In this document: positions 34,056-45,293 of the stretch, in pieces
How the letters are laid out: each line of letters opens with the position of its first letter
Numbering within the stretch: position 1 is the first letter of the stretch
From: Paroedura picta
Taxonomy: Eukaryota > Chordata > Lepidosauria > Squamata > Gekkonidae
NCBI RefSeq assembly: GCF_049243985.1
Contig: NC_135371.1
Location: 637,501-701,500, forward strand
DNA: 64,000 nucleotides
Direction of reading: 5' to 3'
Position numbers and translations under genes: made by a program
Notes under the pieces: model-generated
Seen by the model: only the letters and a program-made list of their open reading frames with translations
Database searches by the model: none
Told to the model about the DNA's origin: nothing

Positions 34056-34162
34056 AAAAGCAGAGCAGACCTCCGAATGGTGTGTTCAAATTCAATCTTT
34101 TGATTCCTGCCTCACTACAAGGGCAGCAATTCCCACGTTTTGCACCCGGGACAGCCCCTTAC

Positions 34163-34295
34163 CCAGAAAGGCCACATTCTCAGCGTTCTCCCGCATGACT
34201 TCCCTCCACAGAGCCCTTTGGGCCGGATCCAGCAGGGCCCACTCGGCCGGGGAGAAGGAGACGGACACGTCCTCCAAGGAGCAGGAGGGGAGACC
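34163..34295 (-). CDS. ZA KRAB A-box exon
   Basis: 133-bp exon encoding [20 protein letters not shown] then [20 protein letters not shown] and VAFLG. It is a KRAB A box, which in tetrapods normally recruits TRIM28 to silence chromatin. The DV...F...EW...LD..QR.L...VM core is kept. The MLE triad common in strong repressor boxes is MRE here, so repressor strength is uncertain. The acceptor TCTCTTCCAG ends at 34296 and the donor GTAAGG lies at 34157-34162. It enters in phase 0 and leaves in phase 1. The ZB copy differs in amino acid sequence at very few sites. Confidence 0.9.
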
Positions 34296-34413
34296 CTGGA
34301 AGAGAAAGCAGACCCCCCCCCCCCAAGAGATCATGTCAGGCACAGGCTGCACAGCGGAAAGGAATTATCTGGGAAGAGACAGGAAATATTTATTTATTAA
34401 ATTACTAGGGGCC

Positions 34414-34765
34414 AAGCCTGTTGCATTCAGGAATACTATGAGTGCTAGATTAGGGGGGTGGGGTGGAAGAACTCTGTGGATGGCCTCCCCCTCCCCCCAG
34501 GACCTGGAAAGGCTGCAGGCAGCTCTTAGGGAACTCACTGGCAGGGGCAGCTCTCACGCGGCAGGGATCTGCAGCCTCCGAGGGAAGTGGAAGGAGGAGG
34601 GGATGGTCAGGGGTGGGGGATGGAAGGTGATTGGCTGGCCACTGGACAGACAGGCAAGCCAGTTGGAGGAGGAGGCACTCAGGGGTGGGACAGCCGCCAT
34701 GATTGGGTGTTAAGCGCTGAGTGGCACTTAAGCCATGAGACCAGCTCCTCCTCCAAGGCCTTACC
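34414..34765. other. unclassified interspersed element
   Basis: A compact block running from CTAGGGGCCAAGCC to TTACCAGAAATATATT with no exon. It looks like a short mobile element, but termini and family are unclear. Confidence 0.3.
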
Positions 34766-34959
34766 AGAAATATATTATTTGTGTGGAACAGATATTTATA
34801 TACCGCTCTCCCTTCATGGCTCAGGGCAGTTTAGCGAAAACCAGGAAATCACAATACGGGTAAAAAACGTGGCTCAATAATTACCATACAATAACAAGAG
34901 TCGTGACAGAAACATTTGGTGAAAATGATTTTGTCTTAAGTAAAACACTCCCGTAGGAG

Positions 34960-35175
34960 GTTCAGTCCAGGTTTGCCTTTTTGCTTGCTCCCTCTGTGGG
35001 AGGGGGAGGGGGTCTGGGGTCCCAGTGGGTGTTGCTGGACCTCAACCAAGTGTCTGGTGGAAGATCTCCCTTTTGCAGGCCCTGTGGTAGTTCCGGCAGG
35101 GCCCGGACGTCTCCTGGGAGCTCGTTCCACCAGGTAGGGGCCACTGAGGGAGGACCGATGGTTGTGAGTCCCTGC
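34960..35175 (-). repeat. L2-like LINE, C-terminal fragment
   Basis: The minus strand encodes PPSVAPTWWNELPGDVRALP then LPQGLQKGDLPPDTW, the APxxWNxLPxxxR motif close to the end of L2-type LINE proteins. A CR1-like tail (35175-35240, plus) follows. Confidence 0.6.
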
Positions 35176-35327
35176 AATGGGCAGAGGGTTGGACTAGATG
35201 ACCCTGGAAGTCCCTCCCAACACTATGAATCTATGAAAGGAACAGCATTGTAGAAAGCGCAGGAGCAGAAGCCCCCTCCCCCAAGAAGGGAGGAGGGCCC
35301 AGGCTGCCCCCTGCTCCTCTCTCCTAC

Positions 35328-35398
35328 CTGGACTGGGGGTGCAGCAGCCTCTTCCTCCCCTCTGAAAAGAGGAAACCTCAACAGCATCTCTTCACTGC
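35328..35398 (-). CDS. ZA 71-bp linker exon
   Basis: Encodes SEEMLLRFPLFRGEEEAAAP then PVQ, joining in phase 1 and leaving in phase 0 at the KRAB exon. Donor GTAGGA, acceptor CTACCAG. It has the same size and nearly the same sequence as 47020-47090 in ZB. It is an acidic linker between SCAN and KRAB modules with no known domain. Confidence 0.8.
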
Positions 35399-35401
35399 CT
35401 G

Positions 35402-35912
35402 GTAGGGAGGGAGGGAGGGAGGGAGGAAGGATGGAGGGAGGAAAAGAGGGAGGGAGGGAGGGAGGAAGGATGGAGGAAGGGAAGCGAGGGAGGAAAAGAG
35501 GGAGGGAGGGAGGAAGGATGGATGGAGGGAGGGAGGGAGGAAGGAAGGATGGAGGGAGGAAAAGAGGGAGGGAGGGAGGGAGGGAGGGAGGGAAGGAAGG
35601 AGGGAGCAAGGAAGGATGGAGGAAGGGAAGCGAGGGAGGAAAAGAGGGAGGGAGGGGAGGGAGGGAGGGTGGGAGGAAAAGAGGGAGGGAGGGAGGAAGG
35701 ATGGAGGGAGGGAGGGAGGGAGGGAGGAAGGATGGAGGGAGGAAAAGAGGGAGGGAGGGAGGGAGGGAAGGAGGGAGCAAGGAAGGATGGAGGAAGGGAA
35801 GCGAGGGAGGAAAAGAGGGAGGGAGGGGAGGGAGGGAGGGGAGGGAGGGTGGGAGGAAAAGAGGGAGGGAGGGAGGAAGGGAAGGAGGGAAGGAGGGAGG
35901 GTTTAATTGTTT
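35402..35912 (+). repeat. 510-bp polypurine (GGGA/GGAA) tract
   Basis: Almost pure purine on the plus strand, built of GGGA and GGAA units with GGATGGA and GGAAAAGAGGG interruptions. A longer block containing GGATGGAGGAAGGGAAGCGA recurs near 35468, 35613 and 35787. It begins four bases inside the intron beside the 71-bp exon. The corresponding ZB site has only about 28 bp (47105-47132). It could adopt triplex or G-quadruplex structure. The long open frames here on both strands are artefacts of composition. Confidence 0.9.
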
Positions 35913-36495
35913 GTTCCTTCCATCACACACACCCTTGCCAAGGTTGTGAAACCTTACCCTGTGTAAACTCAGCACATGTTTAAACAGTGTTTTACTAAAT
36001 CCTGGGAGAGGCAGAAGAGAAGCAGCAGGTACCCATGAGCCTCAGGGCTTATAGATGCTGACAACACATATATGGACAAAGCAAGGTCTTCCTCTTATTC
36101 CTGGGCTGCAGAGACTAGTTTTCAGAGTTCTGCTGCCCTGGAAGCTGGAGGCTCCCTTCATTCACCTGGATGAAGAGCCTTGTTGAGGTTTGTGCACATT
36201 TTCTCTTTTGAGCCACCTGGAGTCCCTCTTATAGATTTTTAAAAACTCATACCGCGTGCGTAGGGTCTGGGCTATCCTGGTCAGGGCTGCCTCTTACAGA
36301 AGGAAGCTCTGATTAGAAGTTTTTAAATTAACAGGAGGCATTGCCGTCCCTTAATCTCTCTCATCTTTCTGACACCAGGAGCCACAGATTAATTCTGTGT
36401 TTTGGGAAGAACTATTCCATTTTTACCTGACCAAAACACTCTACCCATCGAATTCAGAGGGTTCCCTCATCCCTTCCCAGCACAGCCATCCTCAC

Positions 36496-36610
36496 CGCAG
36501 GAGAGGGCATCTTGGGCACGCTCCACGGCCTGCGCCCCGTGCCCTTCCTTGGAAGGAGCTCCTCCTGCCTCTGGGATTGCAGCTTCCGCCTTCATGGATG
36601 GTCCCGACAT
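36496..36610 (-). CDS. ZA 115-bp linker exon
   Basis: Encodes MSGPSMKAEAAIPEAGGAPS then KEGHGAQAVERAQDALSCG. The acceptor CACTTTCAG precedes ATG; the donor is GTGAGG. It joins SCAN in phase 0 and leaves in phase 1. It has the same length as 47721-47835 in ZB. No known domain; low-complexity linker rich in A, E and G. Confidence 0.78.
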
Positions 36611-36882
36611 CTGAAAGTGCAGCGAGGGAAGGGGGGAAACAGATGGAAGGGAAGAGACCAAGCCGTGGGTCCTGCCCCACTCCCAGGTGCTGAACCCTTC
36701 TGTCAGCAGACCTGGTCAGTTTTCTGAAGGGATGAGAAATGCTCTAATATTTCTCAAAGGGGGCTCTCACGTCTCCCAATTGAATGATTAACCCCTTGAT
36801 AAATGTCCAGCAGGGAAGCTTCAGGATAAGGCCAGAGATCGTGGCTTGAATGGGACACCCCTGCAGGAATCCCCCCCCTCAC

Positions 36883-37330
36883 CTGCTCGGCCTGCCTCTC
36901 CTCCTGGGCCTGGCTGAGGAGGAAGCCTTCGGCCAGGGCCACCGCCTGGGCGCTGCTCTCCGGCCCGCATCCTCTCACCCAGCCCTGCATCTCCCGGGGC
37001 AGGAGGGCCAGGAACTGCTCCAGGGTCACCCGGTCCAGCATCTGCCTCTTGGTGCTCCTCTCCGGCTCCAGCCTGCGGCTGCAGAGTCCGTGGAGCCGGC
37101 TGCAAACCTCCCGGGGCCCAGCGGCCTCCTGGTAGCGGAATGGCTGGAAGCTTTGGCTGCCCACCTCTGTGGTCATGGTGTCCTGAGCCAGGGTCTCTGG
37201 CCCGGCCCTTCCCCGGAATTCAACCCCACTCCCGGCTTGGGTGGGATGGGGGCCTCTGCTTGGCGTCCTGCCAGTTCCGGGTCCTTTGGGGTCCTCCTCT
37301 CCCACCTCCTTCGCCTTGTCCTTGGTCACC
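36883..37330 (-). CDS. ZA SCAN-domain exon
   Basis: Encodes a SCAN domain, a leucine-rich dimerisation module of zinc-finger proteins. The core reads [20 protein letters not shown], then [20 protein letters not shown], then [20 protein letters not shown] and [12 protein letters not shown]. It is preceded by a linker typical of lizard SCAN genes ([20 protein letters not shown]). The donor GTGAGG is at 36877-36882, in phase 0. The 5' limit is uncertain: the frame is open upstream to about 37360 with no ATG before a stop, so the start may lie in an upstream exon or at an internal ATG (DTMTTE). The ZB copy is nearly identical. Confidence 0.87.
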
Positions 37331-37980
37331 TCTGACTCTGTAGTGATGCCTTTATTCCCTTGGCCGTGAAGTCAGGCCTCTCCCTGGGGGGAGGGAGAGG
37401 GACAGGCAGCAACCTGTCAAAAGGGGAAAGAAAAGGGACTGGATCACGTCAGCAGACTCCGCCCTTCTCTGCCTGTCCGAGTCCTCGTGCTGAGCTTGGT
37501 GGGCGTTGGGGGTGCTTCCGTGATCTTTGCCAGATCTGCTCTCTGCACTTTTACCCCGATTTTTTTAAAAATCTGCTGGGTGGGTTTCCGTCAATAGCTG
37601 CCCCTCCAGCCCCCCTCATCTGGGGGGCACATCTGGGGCTCTGGATGAGGCTGCAGCTGATCCCAAGACAGAGAACAAAGAGGAGAAATTATTAGCCCAA
37701 AACAAGTGGGTCAAAGAACCAGGCGGTATAAATATTTTCTCTGAAAAAGTAGAACTATGAAAATACATGTATTTATTTTTAAAGAATGTTCAGGACATGG
37801 AAGAGCCTCAATATTAGCCTCACACCTAAAAGCAATCTAAGAATAAAAAAACAAACAGCCACTGGCCTAGAGCAGACATGCTTCAGGCGCAAAGAAAAAT
37901 ACAAAAATAAACTGCAAAATTCCTAGGCTCGGAGCATATGCTCCAGTCTATCAAACAGGAAAAAGGAAGGGAAAGGAAAA

Positions 37981-38385
37981 GAAGAATAAGAAGACAAAGA
38001 AGGCTCTTATATGCTGCCTTTCTCTACCCGAAGGAGGCTCAAAGTGGCTTCCATTCGCCTTCCCTTTCCTCTCCCCACAAGAGACACCCTGCGAGGTGGG
38101 TGAGGCTGAGAGAGCCCCGAGACTACTGAGGAAGAAGAAGAGGGGTTGGTTCTTCTATGCCGCTTTTCTGTCCCCGAAGGAATCTCAGAGCAATCCTCTT
38201 CCATTTCCTGTCCTCCAAACAGACACCCTGTTAGGTAGGGCTGAGAGAGCCCTGATATCACTGCTCAGTCAAAACAGCTTTATCAGGTCTGTGACTAGCC
38301 CGGGGTCCCCCAGCTGGCTGCCTATGGGAGAGGAGCGGGGAATCCCAGGGGGCTGGCCAGACTAGAGGTCCGCCCTCCCACCGCT
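37981..38385 (-). repeat. two Sauria SINEs in tandem, antisense
   Basis: The first (about 37981-38128) is truncated and the second (38129-38385) longer. Both show the reversed pattern: TATGCTGCCTTTCTCTACCC, CCTCTCCCCACAAGAGACAC, and in the second CCCCCAGCTGGCTGCC. Confidence 0.75.
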
Positions 38386-38423
38386 GCCCCCAGCTGCCTC
38401 CTAACCCCTCCTCCCAGGTCCCC

Positions 38424-38426
<3 letters not shown>

Positions 38427-38456
<30 letters not shown>

Positions 38457-38458
38457 CA
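38427..38458 (+). repeat. CTGG tetranucleotide run
   Basis: About eight GGCT/CTGG units. Confidence 0.8.
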
Positions 38459-38649
38459 GAGGGAGGCGGATCGGGCCCTCCTCGTCTCCTTCCCCTCCCG
38501 GCACTTTCCACGACCTGCCCCCTCCCTCCCCCGATGGGGAGAGCTGGAGCCCTTAAGCCAAGCGCATCGCCCGCGGATGACCCCAGATGGTTGCCAACCT
38601 GCAGGCGGGGCCTGGAGCCCTCCCGGGATGGCACCCCACCTGCTGGCGC

Positions 38650-39055
38650 CATCCCCCGCTCCCAGTGCACCCCCCCTTGCAAGAAACCGCCGCTTACTCC
38701 CGAGGAGGCCTCCTCCTCCGGAAGCAACCCCTCCCCCTCCCCAAAAGGAGCACTTCCTCCCCCCCCCTTTGCTGCTCCTCTCCAGCTGGGAGCTCGGCGA
38801 GTTTAACCCTTTCGGTGCGGTACAGCAGGGGTAGTCAACCTGCAGTCCTCCAGATGTTCATGTACTACAATTCCCCCTGCCAGCGTATGCTCATGGGAAT
38901 TGTAGTCCATGAACATCTGGAGGACCACAGGTTGACTACTCCTGCTGTAGAGGGAAGCCGAGGGGCTCCGGGCCTGGGGGGGCCAATGGGGCTGCTCTGT
39001 AGTAAGTGCAAAAGGGGCCGCAGAAAGCGGGAGAGCCAGGCAGAAAACGACTCCG
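38650..39055 (-). promoter_or_regulatory. ZA 5' CpG-rich region, probable promoter
   Basis: GC-rich block homologous to 49895-50060 upstream of ZB. Shared words include CCCTCCCCAAAAGGAGCACTTCCTCC (shorter form in ZB), an AACCC..TCGGTGC box and GGGAGAGCCAGGC. CACTTCCT is an ETS-type site. A foldback MITE splits it at 38826-38944. No TATA box is obvious. Confidence 0.5.
38826..38944. mobile_element. hAT-like foldback MITE in ZA promoter block
   Basis: 119 bp, starts CAGGGGTAGTCAACCTGCAG and ends CACAGGTTGACTACTCCTG, flanked by CGGTACAG and CTGTAGAG (imperfect 8-bp repeats). The matching ZB sequence at 49971-49990 (CGGTGCTGCAGAGGGAGGCC) lacks the element, so it is the empty site. Confidence 0.85.
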
Positions 39056-39062
39056 CTCCGTC

Positions 39063-39332
39063 CTCCATATGGCGGCCTTTCAAATACTTGAAGATGGTTC
39101 TCAGATCCCCTCTCAGTCGTCTCCTCTCTAGGCTAAACAGACCAAGCTCCCCCAACCTTTCCTCCTACGTCTTGGTCTCCAAACCCCTCACCATCTTTGT
39201 TGCCCTCCTCTGGACACGCTCCAGTTTGTCAACATCCCTCTTCAACTGGGGTGCCCAAAACTGAACCCAGGACTCCAAGTGAGGCCGAACCAGAGCAGAG
39301 GAAAGCGGTACCATCACCTCTTGCTCTTGAAT
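39063..39332 (-). mobile_element. CR1 LINE 3' region
   Basis: Antisense match to 49035-49200 and 7572-7850: CTTCAAGTATTTGAAAGGC, GTTTAGCC and CACTTGGAGTCC. 5'-truncated. Confidence 0.8.
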
Positions 39333-40620
39333 TATGCACACAGCAGTTCTTCCACATTTTAACCAGAACCAACTAAGTCCATTTCAAAAGTGGGTAAGTG
39401 ATACTGTCAATTTAGGTCTTTCTAATTTGAGCAAATAGAGAACCTAAATCCATTCAAGATTTGGATGAACCGCCCTGAGCCTCCAGGGAGGGCGGTATAT
39501 AAGTATGATAAATAAATAAATAAATGAACAATTTGGGCATAATGGAAAATCTGGCAAAGGATCATCCAGTGTTGAGTTATGAAGAAGCTGCAGAACACTT
39601 TCATTCTTGAGTTTTCCATGTCGATTTTTGCCCCCCCCCCTCGTCCTGATGAGATGCCTGGCAAATATGCTTGTTCATGAACAGCTTTGGATTCAAAACA
39701 AATTTGGTTTATAATTATTGCTAATCTGACAGCTACATGTTGGTTAAGTTGCTAAAAATATTCCTCATTACTGTTCAGTACCTTAAAATCTCTCTTTAAG
39801 AGTCTTTCAATGTATGTTTCAGCCGTATCTCACTCTGCCCAGAGTAGCCAGCACAGACAAAAATATGCGGGACCAGGATTGGTGCGATGGTGGACCTTTT
39901 CTGCACAATCTCCATCATGTTCCAAATGCATCCTTTTTTGAAATGTATAATTCATCTTGTTAATGAGAGATTGGGGTATAATGCCCTCTAGATCTCCATG
40001 CTATTCTGCAGGGTCACTTCCTTGGAAAAGAAATGAAGAATGAAGCCACAGTCAAACTTCCAAAGAAGCTGAAACACTGAAACCGACCAAGGCAAAAAAC
40101 AAAAACACCCCAAAAACACCTTTATTCCATGGATGGATTTCCAAACCGAGTTTCCAGTCAAGTCAAAACCAGTCCCTGGGCGGATCTCTCGTTTTTGGAA
40201 CACCTCTTCAGTGACTAAATACATAATAAAAATATTGTTTCAGTACACAATTGGACAAATTATAGATATATTATGTACCTTTTAGGTAGCACACCTTATG
40301 GACAATAAGGTTTCCTTCCAACTGAAAATTTCTCAAGCAGAAACCCTGTCAACTCTGCAAGATACATACTTATTTCTACTATTATTAGTCAAGATTCTTT
40401 TGAAGTTGCATTTTCCCAGTTTACAAGGAATACTTACAAAAGCATCTCACCTCAACCAAAAGGTTTTCACTTTCAAAATGATATCTTTCCAAATCAACAT
40501 TTTCAGAAGCACAGATCATTCTGTAAAATACTGTAAAAGGAGATTTTGAAAAGGAGATTCATTAGAAAAAATGTTTCTAGGTATCACAAAGTTTGTTGTT
40601 TGTTGTTAGTCATGTTGTGT
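39333..40620. other. AT-rich intergenic DNA, no gene recognised
   Basis: Contains a short LINE or SINE tail at 39465-39525 (ACCGCCCTGAGCC...GGGCGGTATATAAG followed by AAATA repeats). The rest is unassigned. Composition is far lower in GC than the flanking gene regions. Confidence 0.4.
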
Positions 40621-40623
40621 TGT

Positions 40624-40803
40624 AGAATCATAGAATAATAGAGTTGGAAGGGACCTCCTGGGTCATCTAGTCCAACCCCCTGCACTATGCAGGACACTCA
40701 CAACCCTCTCGCTCATCCACTGTCACCTGCCACCCCCTTGAGCCTTCACAGAATCAGCCTCTCTGTCAGATGGCTATCTAGCCTCTGTTTAAAAATTTCC
40801 AAA
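40624..40803 (-). mobile_element. CR1 3' tail
   Basis: Antisense: AATCATAGAATAATAGAGTT, GGTCATCTAGTCCAACCCCC and TGGCTATCTAGCCTCTGTTT. Confidence 0.8.
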
Positions 40804-40937
40804 GAATTTTTTGTAAATTGTTACTTGATAGATTGTTGTGATGTTCTATTGAAATTTGTATAATGTTACAGAGATTATTATAATGTTCCATGTAAACCGC
40901 CCAGAGCTGTAAAGAACGGGCGGTATAAAAATCCAAA

Positions 40938-40938
<1 letters not shown>

Positions 40939-40981
<43 letters not shown>

Positions 40982-40993
40982 TAAATAAATAAG
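40939..40993 (+). repeat. GTAA microsatellite
   Basis: About eleven AAGT/GTAA units then AAAT units, forming the tail of a repeat with the ACCGCCC...GGGCGGTATAAAAA signature just upstream. Confidence 0.85.
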
Positions 40994-41083
40994 TTTCTTA
41001 AAGAGATGCACCCTTGTTATAAAGGCATTATATCATCACGTTAGTACAAAGCTCATACCTTCAGAGAAGACAGGCTCTTCTGC

Positions 41084-41345
41084 AGGGGTGAGTTATTTTT
41101 TCATATATTTTTAACATTTGCTAAATGTTTATTGGGTGATACAATATATGGTCACATCAACCTGCCCTCCATGGCCACTGATGGGCCCGGAGGGGCCTCA
41201 GGTGGGAGGGGCCTCAGGTGGGAGTGGCCTCAGGTGGGCGTGTCCACAGCTATGCCTCCCAACCATACCTTGCCCAATCACACCATGTCTGGGGTTTCTT
41301 GGGAGCCTGAAGAATGTTTCCGGGGTTTCTAAGGTGGACATAAAT
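41084..41345 (+). mobile_element. non-autonomous hAT element, partial
   Basis: Shares with 43619-43944 the TTGCTAAATGTTTATTGGGT, CAATATATGGTCACATCAAC and TGAAGAATGTTTCCGGGGTT blocks. The left end is missing. It contains a short internal duplication of GGCCTCAGGTGGGAG. Confidence 0.65.
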
Positions 41346-41639
41346 GTAAATGCATGAACGTAAGGCAGCTAAAGGCCCACAGAGGCTAAGTCTGGGTTAC
41401 CAGCCATTTCTCATCAATAGTACGGAGGATCAGTAGATACTAGGAAAATACTTCCTGCAGTTGCTCAGTAAGTATTTAATGGGGGAAATAATTTCTAGAA
41501 TATTACTCAAGTACAGCTGGTAGTTATTATCCACCCTTGGTTAAAGGATAAGGACTGAGACAGGACACTGGGAGCCAGGCTCTGTTGAGAGCTGATGTCC
41601 TGACGTTAGGGTGAGTTTCACTTATACAATTTCTATACC

Positions 41640-41880
41640 TAATGAGGCTGTTTGATATGCCTCTTCATGCCCTTAATGTTGTAATTAACTTTCTAGTTAA
41701 TGCTGCTGAAGAAAGTCATGAAACAGGCCTTGTTGTACCGGAATCCTGGTCAGCCGGCATTCGAGAGCAGTTCTCCTTTGGCTTCCAAGGACTGGACAAT
41801 GATCAGGACTTAGAAGTTTTGATGTACATATTTTTGTATACATTTATGTACATGCAAACTATTCTCCTGCAGATCTCTCA
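41640..41880 (+). repeat. possible Penelope-like retroelement end
   Basis: The 'GAAGAAAGTCATGAAACAGG...GAATCCTGG' sequence resembles the repeated ends of vertebrate Penelope-like elements. The open frame here is not a recognised protein. Family assignment is tentative. Confidence 0.3.
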
Positions 41881-41899
41881 TTTGTATGCTCCTTCTGCT

Positions 41900-42985
41900 T
41901 GAGGGTGGTTTGCCCTTTTGCATATTTAGACTCTGCCCACCAAATTCGCCTGCCTCCGTGAGGATCCATGAGCCTCAGAGCCACCTCACGCCGTGATGCT
42001 GAAACTCCCCACTTCTCCATTTCAAGGTGTTTGCTGCAAGACACATCCTGTCTCTCGAGGGAAGCAGGCGGCCTCCTAGCTGAGCTGGAAGATCCATCCT
42101 GTTGAAACTGGTTTTCAGCAATCTGAAGCCGCTTTAGACTTGTAACGTCTGCCCAGAAGACAGGAAAAGCTTCTTAACCTTTTATCAGACACACCCCAGG
42201 AGGAGCTAAGGCTCATCTGAATACACACGCAAGGGAGGACACCGTAACATGCATCATTGTAGGAAGTGGGAAAACTAGATAGCAACTCCCCCTTGGGGCC
42301 TGCCCCATAGGAGGGGAAGGGAGCTGATTGCCGGGCGGCTCCCTCTGTAGGCCGGCTCCTGAGAGCAAGAGCCAGAGACATCCACACTCCCTTTCAGAGC
42401 ATTTGCGAAAACGTTTGCAAACATTAAAAGCTCAGATTGTCTGGCCCCTTCCCTCCGTCTAATCTCGGGGGTAACAGGGGTGTATGGGTCAAGGCAGGAG
42501 GGTGTCATCGCCATGGGGTTTGGAGGCCAGCCCATGGGGCATCAGCTAGCTTCCCGTGGCGCTGAACCGACATAAGGCATGGCTTGGTCCCTTTTCATGC
42601 GCACTGGTTGCCACTGTCCTTTGTATGTCTCCTCTAGTCGGTAGAGTCACTGGCCTTTCTTCCAAGGGCCGATATTCCAAGGCTGCCATTTTAGCTTAAT
42701 AACCACGTAGTTATTATAGTAGCAAGCTAGCTGAAGTCTTAATTAGGCCCAATGGGTTAGTGGTTGCCCGTGAGCCTTTAGGATAATTTATTATTTATTT
42801 ATGCATTGTATTTATATACTGCCCTCCCCGAAGTAACGCAGTAACGCAGTTTGTAATAATAATGTGGTGATAACAACAAACAACAATACTGTGATAACAT
42901 TAAACAACATTGTAGAATGGTAGAATTCCGGGGAGAATATAATAAACTCGTGCTGAAGGCCCAGTGGGTTGGGCGGATCTGTAGC
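41900..42985. other. intergenic DNA, no gene recognised
   Basis: No exon recognised. 42785-42910 is a LINE or SINE tail with TTTATATACTGCCCTCCCC and TAA-rich sequence. Confidence 0.4.
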
Positions 42986-42989
42986 GATT

Positions 42990-43618
<629 letters not shown>

Positions 43619-43944
43619 CATGATTTTTCAACCAGAGTTTCATGAAATCCTGAGGGCTCTTGACAGGCCTGGAAGGGTTTCCTGAAGGGGTGAGAGTTAA
43701 TTATTTTTAAAATATATTTGTAAAATTTGCTAAACATTTATTGAATGATATGACCATATATGGTCATATCAACATGCCCCGCCCCAAATGGCTAATGATG
43801 GGTCTAGAGAGGATGGGAAGGATGGATGTGTATACAGCTTTGCTTCCCAACCATATTGTGCAGGATTATGCCACTTCCGGGGTTTCTCGAAATTTGAAGA
43901 ATGTTTCAGGGGTTTCTCAATGGTAAGAAGGTTGAGAAAGTCTG
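43619..43944 (+). mobile_element. non-autonomous hAT element inserted in a ZB finger
   Basis: 326 bp, starts CATGATTTTTCAACCAGAG and ends GGTTGAGAAAGTCTG (reverse CAGACTTTCTCAACC). Perfect 8-bp target duplication CTCTAAGC at 43611-43618 and 43945-43952. The interior has CATATATGGTCATATCAACA. No transposase is encoded. The interrupted codons belong to a finger start (ECLEC). Confidence 0.93.
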
Positions 43945-43952
43945 CTCTAAGC

Positions 43953-45293
43953 ATTCAAAAGGTTTCTCCACTGTATGGGTTCTCTGATGTTGTTGAAGAG
44001 TGCCACTCTGACTGAACCTCTTCCCACACACTAAGCATTCAAAAAGTTTCTCCTCTGTGTGGGTTTTTTGATGCTTTTGAAGATTACCACTACAACAGAA
44101 ACTCTTTTCACACACTGAGCATTCAAAAGGTTTCTCCCCTGTGTGAGTTCTCTGAGGATGCTGAAGATGGCAACTCTGACTGAATCTCTTTCCACACACT
44201 GAGCATTCAAATGGTTTCTCCCCTGTATGGGTTTTCTGATGCTTTTGAAGATTGCCACTACAACGGAATCCCTTTCCACACACTGAACATTTAAAAGGTT
44301 TCTCCCCTGTGTGGGTCCTCTGATGCTGTTGAAGATGGCCACTCTTATTGAATCTCTTTCCACACTCTGAGCATTCAAATGGTTTCTCCCCTGTGTGGGT
44401 TCTCTGATGCTGATGAAGATGGCCACTCTGACTGAATCTCTTTCCACACACTGAGCATTCAAAAGGTTTCTCTCCTGTGTGGATTGTCTGATGCTGATGA
44501 AGAGTGAATCTGTGACTAAATCTCTTTCCACACACTGAGCATTCAAATGGTTTCTCCCCTGTGTGGGTTCTCTGATGCTGTTGAAGAGTGCCACTCTGAC
44601 TGAATCTCTTTCCACACACTGAGCATTCAAAAAGTTTCTCCCCTGTGTGGGTTCTCTGATGCTGTTGAAGAGTGAATCTGTGACTGAATCTCTTTACACA
44701 CACTGAGCATTCAAAAGGTTTCTCCCCTGTGTGGGTTCTCTGATGTTCTTGAAGATGGCTACTCTGACTGAATCTTTTTCTACACTCTGAGCATTCAAAA
44801 GGTTTCTCCCCTGTGTGGGTTCTCTGATGCTGTTGAAGAGTGCCATTCTGACTGAATCTTTTTCCACAAACTGAGCATTCAAAAAGTTTCAACCCTGTGT
44901 GGGTCTTCTGATGCTGTTGAAGAGTGAATCTGTGACTGTATCTCTTTCTGCACACTGAGCATTCAAAAGGTTTCTCCCCTGTGTGGGTTCTCTGATGCTG
45001 TTGAAGATTGCCACTCTGACTGAATCTCTTTCCACATTCTGAGCAGTCAAAAGGTTTCTCCCCTGTGTGGGTCTTCTGATGCTGTCGAAGAGTGTGAATC
45101 CAACGGAATCTCTTTCCACACACTGAGCATTCAAAAGGTTTCTCCTCTCTATGTGTTCTTTGGTGCACAAAGCGGCCTTCCTTTCTCTTAGGTGTGCCTC
45201 GATTCTGGGTGCTTTCTTTCAAATCCTCATTTTTAACTCTCTCTGGCAGTTGCTGATCAGGTTCCTTCCCCTCCTCACTTCTCCAACTGACCC
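43953..45293 (-). pseudogene. ZB zinc-finger exon: 14 finger units, then cut by hAT
   Basis: Last exon of gene ZB, paralogue of ZA. The acceptor TTATTCCATCAG is followed by [20 protein letters not shown], a linker ending THREEKPF, then 14 C2H2 units. Thirteen are complete; unit 12 has P for the first zinc histidine (LQHPQRTH). Units 8-10 match ZA fingers 2-4. After unit 14 the frame runs ECLE into the hAT element and ends there at 43906-43908, so a truncated protein with about 14 foreign residues could still be made. Contact residues include H/T/Q, Q/H/Q and K/H/Q helices shared with ZA. Most linkers are TGEKPF. Confidence 0.88.

Larger units (their letters stand above)
32268..34162 (-). other. 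ZA intron between KRAB and finger exons
   Basis: No equivalent of the 123-bp linker exon of ZB (45527-45649) was found here. Because both possible joins use phase 1, KRAB can splice straight to the fingers. The intron contains a Sauria SINE, an L2-like piece and a tRNA-like SINE. Confidence 0.55.

Noticed and set aside
34414-34765. Helitron-like 3' end (CTAG after a GC-rich word, minus strand)
   Set aside because: The expected hairpin is too small and the A/T insertion site does not fit; left as an unclassified element.
35223-35983. Long open frames on both strands in the purine tract
   Set aside because: Tetranucleotide repeats without stops in several frames; the peptides are simple EGGR and PPSL repeats.
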